Shown: positions 1 to 10,940, numbered from the stretch's first letter. The stretch: 64,000 nt of DNA from Stutzerimonas stutzeri (GCF_002909485.1 NZ_PPXG01000006.1:186001-250000); one strand, 5' to 3'. A program made the numbers and translations. Notes: generated by a model from the letters alone, not told the origin.

Positions 1-199
1 TCGACGCTGACGGCGCATTTATATCAATAGGCCATCATGGACGGTAGACTGACGATTGCTCAGCGTGCCCAGGCCGACCGCCAGTGCGCCCGAGGTCGCT
101 TCGTTGCGGCATACTGGCCCGGAAAGCCAGCAGCGGGCAGCACAGTTTCTGACCGACCAGGCAACCAAATCGGTTCACGTACCGCCCACCACAGCGAAG

Positions 200-2770
200 A
201 TGATGAGCGATCCAGTAGAACACCACAGCCAATCCATGGGTTTGCAACAGCTCTTCACCTGGCGAAACGGTATCGCCTGGGGCGCTTTGGTGCTGACCCT
301 GCTGGTACAGCTGGTGGTCTGGCAGAATCTACGTGCCAATGAAGATCGCGCGGCCGAAGAGCAATTCCGTATGCTCAGCGAGAAGGTCACCGAGGCCATT
401 CGCAAACGTCTGCGTGACCACGAGCAGATCCTTCTTGGCGGCGCCGGTCTGTTCGATGCCGTCGAGCACGTCAGCCGCGAGCAGTGGGGCATGTATGTCA
501 GCCGTCTGCTGCTGCCGGATCGCTACCCGGGCATTCAAGGCGTCGGCTTCGCACAGGCCGTCCCTCATGAAGAGCGCGATGCCCATATCGCGATGATCCG
601 CGCGCAGGGCTTCCCGAATTACGACATTTCCCCTGCCGGGGATCGCGAGTTTTACACCTCGATCATCTTTCTAGAGCCATTTACCGGTCGCAATCTGGCC
701 GCCTTTGGCTACGACATGTATTCCGAACCGACCCGCCAGCGGGCGATGCTGCGCGCTGCGCGGCTAGGTGAAACCAGCATTACCGGGAAAGTTACGCTGC
801 TGCAGGAGACCCACGGCGAGGTCCAGGCCGGCGTATTGCTCTATGTACCGGTGTACCGACCAGAACTTCCGGCGACTACGCCCGAGCAACGCATGCAGGC
901 GCTGCTAGGATTCGTCTACAGTCCCTATCGGGTCGACGACCTACTGCAAGGTATTCTTCGCGCTGCAGACTTGCCACTGGCTTTGCACATCTATGCCAGC
1001 ACCAGCGAAGCACCGCAGCATTTGCTCTACGCTTCGCGCGAGGTACCAGAGCCTGGTAGCGCCCGCTACAGCCAGCTTCAGCAACTGGAACTCTACGGCC
1101 AGACCTGGTCGCTACGCATGGACAGCAGGCCAGAGTTCGATGAGCGCTTCCGCACCAACGAAGCGCTGGTAATTGGCCTGGGACTCGGGCTAAGTCTGCT
1201 GGTGTTCCTTCTAACGTCCTCGCTTGCGCTCCGCCATCGCCGTACCAAGGCTCTGGCTGAAGAGATGACCCGGCATATTCGACAGAGCAGGCACGACCTG
1301 AAGCTGAGCGAGGAACGTCTTTCGCTGGCCCTCAAGGGCAGCAACGACGGCCTTTGGGACCTCGATCTGGAAGCCGGCAGCATGTTTGCCTCACCCCGCG
1401 CCTGGGACATGCTCGGTTATCGCCCCAATGAACTGGCCTGCGATCTCAAATTGTGGGAACGGGTGACCGTTGCCGAAGAGCTTGCCCAGCAGAAGGCGCG
1501 ATTGGCGCAAACCATGCTTTCCAACGTCGACCACTTCACCACCGAACTACGGCTGCAACACAAACATGGCCACATTGTGCCGGTACTGTTGCGCGGTTAT
1601 ATCCAGCGCGACCCACAGGGCATGGCGCAACGTATCAGCGGTACGCTGATGGACCTGACGGAGCACAAGCGCGTCGAACAGATGAAGAACGACTTCGTTT
1701 CCACCGTCAGCCACGAGTTGCGCACGCCACTTACCTCCATCAGCGGAGCGCTCGGGCTGATTGTCGGCGGCGCACTCGGCGCAGTACCTCCAACCATGTT
1801 GCAGATGCTCGAAATCGCCTACCGCAACAGCCTGCGCCTGGGCCACCTGATCAATGACCTGCTGGACATGGAGAAGATCGCCGCCGGCAAAATGTCCTTC
1901 GAGTTGCGCGAACACTCTCTGGGTGACCTGCTCGAGGAAGCACTGGCAAGCAATCGCGCGCTTTGCGATCAGCACGGGGTAACCTGCACGCTGGAACACA
2001 CCGATGACGTGCTTGTGTGGGTAGACGGTATTCGTCTGCAGCAGGTGCTCGGCAACTTCCTGTCGAATGCCGTCAAGTTCACCCCTGAAGGGGGGCAGAT
2101 TCGACTGCACAGCAGCCTACGCGGACCAAAGGTTCGCATCAGTGTCACGGACCAGGGTCCAGGCATCCCTGAGGCTTTCCGCTCCCGGGTGTTCGAAAAA
2201 TTCGCCCAGGCCGACGCTTCCGACAGCCGTCAGAAATCCGGTACCGGGCTTGGGTTGGCCATCACCAAGGAGCTGATCGAGCGTATGGGCGGTACCGTCG
2301 GCTTTGACTGTCTACCCGATCAAGGCACGACCTTCTGGTGCGAACTGCCCATTCAGGTGCCCGCCAGCGACACGGACAGCCGCGACGATCTGCCGCGAAT
2401 CCTGGTGGTCGAAGACGAGCCAGACACTGGGCGCCTGCTGCATATGATGCTGCGTGAAGGCGGATATGGGGCGGAGCGGGTACAAAGCCTGCACCAGGCC
2501 CGGGAAAAGCTTGCCAGCGGCCACTACGCGGCAATGACGCTCGATCTGCACCTGCCTGATGGCAGCGGTATGCAACTGATCGACGAGCTGCGCGCCAAGG
2601 CGGACATGCAGGATCTACCGATCATCGTCATCTCCGCTGCACATCAGTTCGATCAGGCCCAATTCCCGCCGTGGATCGTCTGGTTGCACAAGCCGATCAC
2701 CAATGCCCAACTGCTGGTCGCGGTGGAGCAGGCGCGAGACAACATCCGACAGGCAAAGCGCGCCGACTGA
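200..2770 (+). CDS. CHASE/PAS hybrid sensor histidine kinase with C-terminal receiver
   Basis: Membrane hybrid kinase of about 856 residues. Order (numbered from the ATG at 200): TM helix at about 24-42; periplasmic CHASE domain at about 80-230, followed by further extracytoplasmic sequence; second TM at about 322-344; PAS domain at about 370-490; HisKA with the phospho-acceptor His505 in SHELRTP; HATPase_c with N box (NFLSNAVKF), G1 box (DQGPGIP) and G2 box (GTGLGLA); receiver domain with acceptor Asp782 (TLDLHLPDG) and conserved Lys in HKPI. The frame is open upstream to position 56, but that extension is low-complexity; two adjacent ATGs (200, 203) directly before SDPVEHH look better. No strong Shine-Dalgarno site decides it. 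No response regulator or cyclase lies beside it, so partner and ligand are unknown. Confidence 0.9.
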   Translation: MMSDPVEHHSQSMGLQQLFTWRNGIAWGALVLTLLVQLVVWQNLRANEDRAAEEQFRMLSEKVTEAIRKRLRDHEQILLGGAGLFDAVEHVSREQWGMYVSRLLLPDRYPGIQGVGFAQAVPHEERDAHIAMIRAQGFPNYDISPAGDREFYTSIIFLEPFTGRNLAAFGYDMYSEPTRQRAMLRAARLGETSITGKVTLLQETHGEVQAGVLLYVPVYRPELPATTPEQRMQALLGFVYSPYRVDDLLQGILRAADLPLALHIYASTSEAPQHLLYASREVPEPGSARYSQLQQLELYGQTWSLRMDSRPEFDERFRTNEALVIGLGLGLSLLVFLLTSSLALRHRRTKALAEEMTRHIRQSRHDLKLSEERLSLALKGSNDGLWDLDLEAGSMFASPRAWDMLGYRPNELACDLKLWERVTVAEELAQQKARLAQTMLSNVDHFTTELRLQHKHGHIVPVLLRGYIQRDPQGMAQRISGTLMDLTEHKRVEQMKNDFVSTVSHELRTPLTSISGALGLIVGGALGAVPPTMLQMLEIAYRNSLRLGHLINDLLDMEKIAAGKMSFELREHSLGDLLEEALASNRALCDQHGVTCTLEHTDDVLVWVDGIRLQQVLGNFLSNAVKFTPEGGQIRLHSSLRGPKVRISVTDQGPGIPEAFRSRVFEKFAQADASDSRQKSGTGLGLAITKELIERMGGTVGFDCLPDQGTTFWCELPIQVPASDTDSRDDLPRILVVEDEPDTGRLLHMMLREGGYGAERVQSLHQAREKLASGHYAAMTLDLHLPDGSGMQLIDELRAKADMQDLPIIVISAAHQFDQAQFPPWIVWLHKPITNAQLLVAVEQARDNIRQAKRAD

Positions 2771-2803
2771 TCATCAATGGGTGTGCGGCAACAGCCGATT
2801 CGG

Positions 2804-2848
2804 GGCAAAAAAAAGCGGGAGCGCCGTAGCCTCCCGCTTTTTTTTGCC
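2804..2848. terminator. Bidirectional intrinsic terminator between hybrid kinase and rpoH
   Basis: Perfect inverted repeat: GGC-A8-GCGGGAG (2804-2821), 9-base loop, CTCCCGC-T8-GCC (2831-2848). The A8/T8 tracts flank the 7-bp GC stem on both sides, so it reads as a terminator from either direction. It lies between convergent genes. Confidence 0.93.
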
Positions 2849-2856
2849 TATGAGAA

Positions 2857-3711
2857 TCAAGCCTGGATCGACCCCTTGAGCTTGTTCATCGCATTCTTTT
2901 CCAGCTGTCGAATGCGCTCGGCTGACACGTTGTACTTGGCAGCCAGGTCGTGAAGGGTCGCCTTGTCCTCATTAAGCCAGCGCTGCTGAAGGATATCGCG
3001 ACTGCGCTCATCAAGCCCTTCAAGTGCCGTATGCAGGCTGGATGTGGAGCTGTCGCTCCAGTCGGCATCTTCCAGCTGGCGGGCTGGGTCGTAACGGTGA
3101 TCTTCCAGGTAGTGCGCCGGCGACTGATAGGCACTGTCGTCATCGGCATCAGTTGCCGGATCGAACGCCATATCGTGCCCGGTAAGACGGCTTTCCATCT
3201 CGCGCACTTCATGCGGCTCAACGCCCAAGCTGTCGGCCACGGCCGTCACTTCATCGTTGTTCAGCCAGGCCAGGCGCTTTTTCTGACTACGCAGATTGAA
3301 GAACAGCTTGCGCTGCGCCTTGGTCGTCGCGACCTTGACGATGCGCCAGTTACGCAGGATGAACTCGTGGATTTCGGCGCGAATCCAGTGCACGGCGAAG
3401 GACACCAATCGTACGCCCATCTCCGGATTGAAACGCTTGACCGCCTTCATCAGGCCGACGTTGCCTTCCTGGATCAGGTCGGCCTGAGCCAGACCGTAGC
3501 CGGAATAGCTGCGAGCGATGTGAACGACAAAACGCAGGTGCGCCAGCACCATTTGCCGAGCCGCTTCGAGATCCTGATGATAGAAGAGGCGCCCGGCCAG
3601 CTCGCGCTCCTGCTCGACGGTGAGCAGCGGGAGGCTGTTCACGGTCTGCACATAAGCCTCGAGATTGGCTCCCGGGACTAGCGCTTGAACAGGTTGCAGA
3701 GTAGTTGTCAT
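2857..3711 (-). CDS. rpoH: RNA polymerase heat-shock sigma factor RpoH (sigma-32)
   Basis: 284 residues, the usual length. Region 2 carries [17 protein letters not shown] and the promoter-melting region; the RpoH box QRKLFFNLR follows; region 4.2 helix-turn-helix is [20 protein letters not shown]. It directs core polymerase to heat-shock promoters. The ATG at 3711 is chosen because GGAGG lies 7 nt upstream; the frame is open to 3777 but that part has no ribosome site. The gene sits just downstream of ftsX in the same orientation, as in other pseudomonads, but has its own promoters (see 3740-3783). Confidence 0.97.
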   Translation of the reverse strand: MTTTLQPVQALVPGANLEAYVQTVNSLPLLTVEQERELAGRLFYHQDLEAARQMVLAHLRFVVHIARSYSGYGLAQADLIQEGNVGLMKAVKRFNPEMGVRLVSFAVHWIRAEIHEFILRNWRIVKVATTKAQRKLFFNLRSQKKRLAWLNNDEVTAVADSLGVEPHEVREMESRLTGHDMAFDPATDADDDSAYQSPAHYLEDHRYDPARQLEDADWSDSSTSSLHTALEGLDERSRDILQQRWLNEDKATLHDLAAKYNVSAERIRQLEKNAMNKLKGSIQA

Positions 3712-3739
3712 GCAGTACCTCCAATGACGAAGCTGCAGC

Positions 3740-3783
3740 AGTTTAGCATTGCCGCATGAGACTGCAAGCCTGCGCAAAAGTTC
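3740..3783 (-). promoter_or_regulatory. Overlapping AlgU (sigma-E type) and sigma70-type promoters of rpoH
   Basis: On the minus strand, GAACTT (3783-3778), 16 nt, then TCTCA (3761-3757) fits the AlgU/RpoE pattern GAACTT-N16/17-TCTGA. Directly behind it, TTGCAG (3767-3762), 16 nt, TAAACT (3745-3740) fits sigma70. The two share the same DNA, the sigma70 -35 filling the AlgU spacer. AlgU control of rpoH is known in P. aeruginosa; the assignment here is by motif only. Confidence 0.65.
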
Positions 3784-3820
3784 CCCAGGCCATATACTAA
3801 GTCACTGTATATAAAGGATT

Positions 3821-4840
3821 TTATCTTGGAGCCAGCTCGCTCAGATGCCGCGCGACAGCCAGCCAGGCGCCAATGTAGCCGAGCAGCACTGCTCCGATCA
3901 CCAGAGACAGCGCATCACCAGCCGGAACGCCTTCCAGACCAAAATCGCTGCCATAAAGACCGGCCAGACTCACTACCGCCTCGTTCAGCCAGCCCAGTCC
4001 GTAGGCCAGCAACAGCCACGCAATCAATCCGGCACCCAGGCCATAGATCGCGCCCATGTAGAGGAATGGACGACGGACGTAGCCATCAGTTCCACCGACC
4101 AGCTTGACCACCTCGATCTCGGTGCGACGGTTCTCGATGTGCAAGCGAATGGTGTTGCCGATCACCAGCAACAACGTTGCAATCAACAACAGTGTCAGAC
4201 CAAAGACGAAACGATCACCAAGCTTGAGAATGGCCGTAAGCCGCTCCACCCAGAGCAGGTCCAGCTGCGCCATCTGCACCCCCGGCAGCTCGGACAGCTG
4301 CTGGCGCAGCGCTTCGAGTTTGTCCTTGTCCACCTCCTCGGGCGTCACCAGGACCACGCCAGGCAGCGGGTTCTCCGGCAGCTCCTTGAGCGCTTCACCA
4401 AGACCGGACAGTTGCTGGAACTCTTCCAGCGCCTGCTCGCGGCTGACCCAGTCCGCCGCCGCCACGTCTGGCATGGCTGCAACTTCATCACGCAAGCGTT
4501 CGCCAGCAGCGGCCTCCACATCCAGCTGCATGAACAGCGATATTTGCGCCGCGCGCTGCCAGGAGCCGCCTAAGCGCTCGACATTGTCCAGCAGCAGGGC
4601 AAGACCCATGGGCAAGCTCAGCGCCACTGCCATTACCAGACAGGTGAAGAAGCTGCCGATCGGCTGCTTGATCAGACGACCGACGCTGTCCACAAGGCTC
4701 GCCCGATGGCTTTCCAGCCAGGCGTGAAACAACGTCTTGAAGTCCGGCTCGTCGCCGCGCGGTTGCTCCGGCTTCTTCACCGAGCCACCAACGCGCTCGG
4801 CCGGGCTTGGGTTGGTTTTAGGATTGCGTTCGCCACTCAT
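3821..4840 (-). CDS. ftsX: Cell division protein FtsX
   Basis: 339 residues. The membrane half of the FtsEX ABC-like complex, which recruits and activates septal peptidoglycan hydrolases. A cytoplasmic N-terminus (about 60 residues, charged) precedes TM1 (FFTCLVMAVALSLPMGLALLL); a periplasmic loop of about 130 residues follows, then three TM helices in a FtsX/MacB-type permease domain. Its ATG overlaps the ftsE stop by one base (TGATG), so translation is coupled. Confidence 0.96.
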   Translation of the reverse strand: MSGERNPKTNPSPAERVGGSVKKPEQPRGDEPDFKTLFHAWLESHRASLVDSVGRLIKQPIGSFFTCLVMAVALSLPMGLALLLDNVERLGGSWQRAAQISLFMQLDVEAAAGERLRDEVAAMPDVAAADWVSREQALEEFQQLSGLGEALKELPENPLPGVVLVTPEEVDKDKLEALRQQLSELPGVQMAQLDLLWVERLTAILKLGDRFVFGLTLLLIATLLLVIGNTIRLHIENRRTEIEVVKLVGGTDGYVRRPFLYMGAIYGLGAGLIAWLLLAYGLGWLNEAVVSLAGLYGSDFGLEGVPAGDALSLVIGAVLLGYIGAWLAVARHLSELAPR

Positions 4841-5504
4841 CAGCTGGCCTCCCCATCGCCGATCAGGCGACCACGTTGCAGGGTCAGCATGCGATGACGC
4901 ATCCGCGCGATAAGCGCCAGATCGTGACTGGCGATCAATACGGTTGTACCCAGGCGGTTGATGTCTTCGAAAACGCCCATGATCTCCGCGGCAAGGCGCG
5001 GGTCGAGGTTGCCGGTGGGTTCATCGGCGAGCAGTAGCGCCGGCCGGTGCACCACCGCCCGAGCGATGCCGACACGCTGCTGCTGTCCGGTGGACAGATC
5101 CGCCGGGTACTGCAGCGCCTTGTCCTTGAGGCTGACACGCTCAAGCGCAGTCATTACCCTCTGGCCGATTTCGCGCTTGTTCAGACCGAGTATCTGCAAC
5201 GGCAGGGCGACGTTGTCGAACACGGTGCGATCGAACAGCAGCTGGTGATTCTGGAACACCACGCCGATCTGTCGGCGCAGGAATGGGATCTGCGCATTAG
5301 TGATGCGCGAGAGGTCCTGCCCGGCCAGCAGCAACTTGCCGCTGGTGGGGCGTTCCATCGCCAACAGCAAACGCAGCAATGTGCTCTTACCGGCGCCGGA
5401 ATGGCCGGTGACGAAGAGAAACTCGCCACGGCGGACCTGGAAGGAAAGCTCGTGCAGCCCGATGTGACCGTTGGGGTAGCGTTTGCCGACCTGTTCGAAG
5501 CGGA

Positions 5505-5508
<4 letters not shown>
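4840..5508 (-). CDS. ftsE: Cell division ATP-binding protein FtsE
   Basis: 222 residues, a single ABC ATPase domain. Walker A GHSGAGKST at 35-43, signature LSTGQQQRVGIARA, Walker B LLLADEPTGNLDP, and the switch His in IASHD. It powers FtsX in the divisome. The start overlaps the end of ftsY by 4 bases (5505-5508), so ftsY-ftsE-ftsX reads as one tightly packed operon. Confidence 0.97.
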
Positions 5509-6788
<1,280 letters not shown>

Positions 6789-7022
6789 GGAGAAGGTATT
6801 CTCAAGGATGCGAAACACCGGCAGCCCACGCTGCCGGCCAAATGGGCTCTATCCTAGCACCTCGCAAAGCGGCTGCGCTAAGCACGGCTTCCTGCATCGG
6901 TGGCCGACGTCAGGTGCGGATATCCCGGCTTTGCCTGATCCGCGCACGCCAGTACCATGGCTGCCGTGTTGCCGCCCTGCCAGTCTGCCGTGGCGGACAC
7001 CAACCTGGACGAGTCCTGAACT

Positions 7023-8375
7023 ATGCCCCTGATGTTACGCCGCGCCGTCGCCCTGCTGCTCGGAGCTTTCTATTTGCCCTTATCGGCAGCAGCAGACAGC
7101 CAGCCAACCCACGAGTTCTTCCTTGATAACGGTCTGAAAGTGATCGTGCGTGAAGATCGTCGCGCCCCGGTAGTGGTATCCCAGCTCTGGTACAAGGTCG
7201 GCTCCAGCTACGAAACGCCCGGCCAGACCGGCCTTTCCCATGCCCTCGAACACATGATGTTCAAGGGCAGCCGCAAGCTCGACGCGGGGGAGGCTTCGCG
7301 CATCCTGCGTGAGCTTGGCGCCGAGGAAAACGCCTTTACCAGCAACGACTACACGGCCTACTACCAAGTGCTGGCACGTGATCGCCTGGCCGTGGCCTTT
7401 GAACTCGAAGCCGATCGCCTGGCCAGTCTCAAGCTCCCCCCTGAGGAGTTCGCACGGGAAATCGAAGTCATCAAGGAAGAGCGCCGCCTGCGCACCGACG
7501 ACAAGCCCAGTTCACTGGCTTACGAGCGCTTCAAGACGATCGCCTATCCCGCGAGCGGCTACCGTAATCCGACCATTGGCTGGATGAACGATCTCGACCG
7601 TATGCAGGCCGACGAACTGCTCGCCTGGTATGAGCAGTGGTATGCACCGAACAACGCCACGCTGGTGGTCGTTGGCGATGTCTCGCTGGACGAGGTGCGC
7701 AGCCTAGCGGAGCATTTCTTTGGACCCATCGAAAAGCGCGCCGTGCCGACCGCCAAACTGCCGCTGGAGCTGGCCGAGCCAGGCGAGCGCAGACTGAAGC
7801 TGCACGTGAAAACCCAACTACCCACCCTGCTGATGGCATTCAACGTGCCGAGCCTGGCCACTGAGGACAATGCTCGTCAGGTGCATGCGCTGCGCTTGAT
7901 CAGTGCGCTGCTCGACGGCGGCTACAGCGCCCGCCTGCCGGAGCGACTGGAGCGCGGTGAAGAGCTTGTGACCAGCGCGTCGGCCTGGTACGACGCCTAC
8001 GCCCGCGGCGACAGCCTGTTCGTACTCAGCGCCGCACCGAACATGCAAAAGGATCGCACGCTCGAGGAAGTCGAAGCAGGCCTGTGGAAGGAACTGGAGG
8101 CACTCAAGCAAAGTGCGCCCTCGGCTGACGAACTCGAGCGCGTACGTGCCCAGGTCATCGCCGGCCTGGTCTATGAGCGCGACTCCATCACCCAGCAGGC
8201 CACTACGATCGGCACGCTGGAGACCGTCGGCCTTTCCTGGCGCCTGATGGACGAGGAGCTGAGCGCGCTGGAAGCCGTCACCCCCGAAGACATCCAGCAG
8301 GCCGCCCGCAGTTACTTCACCCGCTCCCGCCTGAGCGTCGCCCATGTTTTGCCCGAGGAAGCCCGTGATGAGTGA
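7023..8375 (+). CDS. M16 family zinc metallopeptidase, catalytic partner
   Basis: 450 residues with an N-terminal signal peptide (about 1-23). The inverted zinc motif HxxEH is present as H73-A-L-E76-H77 (HALEHMMFKG), with the third ligand Glu in VIKEERR near 152. It is a pitrilysin/PqqL-type peptidase, expected in the periplasm. The next gene is a second M16 protein lacking HxxEH and overlaps this one by 8 bases, so the two probably form a heterodimer. Divergent from ftsY. Substrate unknown. Confidence 0.92.
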   Translation: MPLMLRRAVALLLGAFYLPLSAAADSQPTHEFFLDNGLKVIVREDRRAPVVVSQLWYKVGSSYETPGQTGLSHALEHMMFKGSRKLDAGEASRILRELGAEENAFTSNDYTAYYQVLARDRLAVAFELEADRLASLKLPPEEFAREIEVIKEERRLRTDDKPSSLAYERFKTIAYPASGYRNPTIGWMNDLDRMQADELLAWYEQWYAPNNATLVVVGDVSLDEVRSLAEHFFGPIEKRAVPTAKLPLELAEPGERRLKLHVKTQLPTLLMAFNVPSLATEDNARQVHALRLISALLDGGYSARLPERLERGEELVTSASAWYDAYARGDSLFVLSAAPNMQKDRTLEEVEAGLWKELEALKQSAPSADELERVRAQVIAGLVYERDSITQQATTIGTLETVGLSWRLMDEELSALEAVTPEDIQQAARSYFTRSRLSVAHVLPEEARDE

Positions 8376-9909
8376 ATCCAAAGCCCTGCGCAATGGCCTG
8401 ATCGGCTTGTTGCTGGCGGCCAGCCTCGGCCTGGCGGGCTGCGATGAAGGCTCCACCGCTCTGCCACAACCTGGCGAACCGGTGAAGCAGGACGTTGCCC
8501 GCGAGGCTAGCCAGCCCGCCGTACCCACTGCAGCAACCGAAGCCAAAGAAAAACCTCGCCTGGAGTCACTGGCTGAACTCGGCGACCAGCCACTGGCTCG
8601 CCGCAAGCTGGACATCCAGAGCTGGCAGACCGCCGAGGGCGCCAAGGTATTGTTCGTCGAGGCCCGTGAGCTGCCGATGTTCGACCTGCGCCTGACCTTC
8701 TCCGCCGGCAGCAGCCAGGATGGCGACGTGCCGGGGCTCGCATTGCTGACCAACGCCATGCTCAACGAAGGCACCGACGGCAAGGACGTCAGCGCCATCG
8801 CGCGCGGTTTCGAAAGCCTCGGTGCAAACTTCGGCAATGGTTCCTACCGCGATATGGCGGTGGTCAGCCTGCGTAGCCTGAGCGCACTGGACAAGCGCCA
8901 ACCGGCCCTGGAGCTGTTCAACCAGGTCATCGGTCAGCCAAGCTTTCCCGCCGACTCACTGCAACGGATCAAGAACCAGCTGTTGGCCGGCTTCGAGTTC
9001 CAGAAACAGAACCCCGGCAAGCTGGCCAGCCTCGAGCTGTTCGCCCAACTCTACGGTGAGCATCCTTACGCTCACCCGAGCGAAGGCACGCCCGAGTCGG
9101 TTCCAACGATTAGCGTCGAGCAATTGCGCGAATTCCATGCCCGCGCCTATGCGGCAGGCAACGCGGTGATCGCACTGGTCGGCGACCTGTCCCGCGAGGA
9201 GGCAGAGGCGCTCGCAGGCGAAGTTTCTGCCGCCTTACCGGAAGGCCCTGCGCTCCCGGCTACGCCGGCGCCCAAGGCGCCCACTGCCGGCAAGCACCAT
9301 ATCGATTTCCCCTCCAATCAGAGTCACCTGATGCTGGCACAGCTTGGCATCCCCCGCGGCGACAAAGATTACGCAGCGCTTTATCTGGGCAACCAGATCC
9401 TCGGCGGTGGCGGCTTTGGCACGCGACTGATGGAAGAGGTGCGCGAGAAGCGCGGCCTGACATACGGCATCTACTCTGGTTTCAGCCCGATGCGCGCAGA
9501 AGGCCCGTTCATGATCAGCATGCAGACTCGCGCCGAGCTCACCGACGGTTCACTCGAACTGGTGCAACAGCTGGTCAGCGACTATCTCGCCGAAGGCCCC
9601 ACCGAGGCCGAGCTGGAACGTAGCAAGCGCGAGATCGCCGGAAGCTTCCCGCTGTCGACTGCGAGCAACGCCGATATCGTCGGTCAGCTTGGCAGCATCG
9701 GTTTCTACGGCCTGCCACTGACCTATCTGGAAGACTTCATGGGCGAAGTGCAGGCGCTGACGGTCGACCAGGTCAAGACAGCGATGAACAAGCATCTGCA
9801 CAGCGATAGCTTTGTCATCGTCACCGCCGGTCCTAGCGTCGAGCAAAAACCGCTGCCGCCGCCCACCGACAAACCAATCGAACAGCCCAGCGGCGTTCCG
9901 GAGCACTGA
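8368..9909 (+). CDS. M16 family peptidase-like lipoprotein, non-catalytic partner
   Basis: 513 residues. It starts at the ATG inside the end of the upstream gene (8-base overlap). The N-terminus GLIGLLLAASLGLAGC carries a lipobox (LAGC), predicting a lipoprotein. Two M16 domains are visible but the first has no HxxEH, while RGLTYGIYSGF matches the Arg/Tyr substrate-binding element of non-catalytic M16 subunits. It is therefore likely the partner of the upstream zinc peptidase, like alpha/beta pairs in processing peptidases. Confidence 0.9.
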   Translation: MSESKALRNGLIGLLLAASLGLAGCDEGSTALPQPGEPVKQDVAREASQPAVPTAATEAKEKPRLESLAELGDQPLARRKLDIQSWQTAEGAKVLFVEARELPMFDLRLTFSAGSSQDGDVPGLALLTNAMLNEGTDGKDVSAIARGFESLGANFGNGSYRDMAVVSLRSLSALDKRQPALELFNQVIGQPSFPADSLQRIKNQLLAGFEFQKQNPGKLASLELFAQLYGEHPYAHPSEGTPESVPTISVEQLREFHARAYAAGNAVIALVGDLSREEAEALAGEVSAALPEGPALPATPAPKAPTAGKHHIDFPSNQSHLMLAQLGIPRGDKDYAALYLGNQILGGGGFGTRLMEEVREKRGLTYGIYSGFSPMRAEGPFMISMQTRAELTDGSLELVQQLVSDYLAEGPTEAELERSKREIAGSFPLSTASNADIVGQLGSIGFYGLPLTYLEDFMGEVQALTVDQVKTAMNKHLHSDSFVIVTAGPSVEQKPLPPPTDKPIEQPSGVPEH

Positions 9910-10523
9910 TGGCCAACCCACCCATTCGCCCTAACGCCCATGGCGGCCAGGGCCAGTTGCGAATCATCGGCGGCGAATGGCGCTCGCGCCGCTTCAGCTT
10001 CCCCGATGCCGAGGGTCTGCGGCCGACGCCGGACCGGGTTCGCGAAACGCTGTTCAACTGGCTGGCGCCCTATCTCTCCGGTGCGCGGGTGCTCGACCCG
10101 TTTACCGGCAGCGGTGCGATCTATCTCGAGGCGCTGTCACGCGGCGCCAGCATGGCCCTGGCGCTGGACGTGAATGCCAACGCCATCGCCAGCCTGCGCA
10201 AGCATCTGGATACGCTCAACTGCGGTCACGGTCAGTTGCTGCAAAGCGATGCCCTGCGCTACCTGGAGACTCAGTCGCCGACCGCCTTCGACCTGGTATT
10301 CCTCGACCCGCCGTTCAACAAGAACCTGCTGCTGCCGGCCTGCGAGTTGCTGGAGAGCAAGGGCTGGCTGGCCGAGCACGCCTGGATCTACACCGAAAGC
10401 GAAGCGCTGCCTTCCAGTCTCGGCCTGCCGGGGAACTGGCGGCTGCATCGGGAGAAGCAGGCTAGCAAGGTGCATTACGCACTGTGGGAGCGCCAGGCGC
10501 CCATCAGCTCCTCGCCGAGCTGA
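9909..10523 (+). CDS. rsmD: 16S rRNA (guanine966-N2)-methyltransferase
   Basis: 204 residues, the family length. The N-terminal GQLRIIGGEWRSRRF, the Rossmann motif DPFTGSGAIYLEALSRGA and the catalytic (D/N)PPF motif in FLDPPFN are all present. It methylates G966 of 16S rRNA during 30S assembly. The start overlaps the M16 stop by one base (TGATG). Confidence 0.95.
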   Translation: MANPPIRPNAHGGQGQLRIIGGEWRSRRFSFPDAEGLRPTPDRVRETLFNWLAPYLSGARVLDPFTGSGAIYLEALSRGASMALALDVNANAIASLRKHLDTLNCGHGQLLQSDALRYLETQSPTAFDLVFLDPPFNKNLLLPACELLESKGWLAEHAWIYTESEALPSSLGLPGNWRLHREKQASKVHYALWERQAPISSSPS

Positions 10524-10535
10524 CGCCAGCAGGCC

Positions 10536-10940
10536 TCAGTAGAAATCGACGGTCTGGCCATTGCAATCGAAGGCCAGAAAGCGGCCGACGTTGCCGGTCT
10601 CGATGGCGCCGACCATCATTTTCAGGGGCTGCTCGGCCTCGTCGGAGTTCGGCGTGATGCCGGCCTGCCCGGGCAACGCCGCGGCGAACAGCAGATCCCA
10701 GGCTACGCCGGTACGCTCGGACTCCTCACGCAGCGCTGCGAAATCGCGCAGCTCCTCGGGTAGCTTGTCCACGCAGAGCACCGGCTTGAGCGAGCCGCCG
10801 GCGTTTTCCTCGAAGCGCTGGCGCTCCGCCTCGGTGGCATCATCGGGCAGCTCGGCGCTGACGAAGACGAACAGCAGTCGCTGAGGTTCGCGCTCCTGGC
10901 GAGCAGCGGCCAGCAGTTGATCGAAAGGGGTAAGAGTCAT
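10536..10940 (-). CDS. Conserved hypothetical 134-residue protein
   Basis: Acidic soluble protein starting MTLTPFDQLLAAA, with no signal peptide or TM. It contains a Cys-Val-Asp segment (KPVLCVDKL) and a C-terminal GRFLAFDCNGQTVDFY. I recall relatives in pseudomonads annotated as a ribonucleotide reductase subunit, but nothing here supports an enzyme of that size or motif set. It is convergent with rsmD (12-bp gap) and divergent from the hydrolase gene. Function unknown. Confidence 0.8.
   Translation of the reverse strand: MTLTPFDQLLAAARQEREPQRLLFVFVSAELPDDATEAERQRFEENAGGSLKPVLCVDKLPEELRDFAALREESERTGVAWDLLFAAALPGQAGITPNSDEAEQPLKMMVGAIETGNVGRFLAFDCNGQTVDFY

Noticed and set aside
56..199. Upstream extension of the hybrid kinase frame
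   Set aside because: Low-complexity residues, no ribosome site; two ATGs at 200/203 fit the domain layout better.
2950..3681. Long plus-strand open frame opposite rpoH (243 codons)
   Set aside because: Shadow of rpoH in a GC-rich genome; no domain, no ribosome site.
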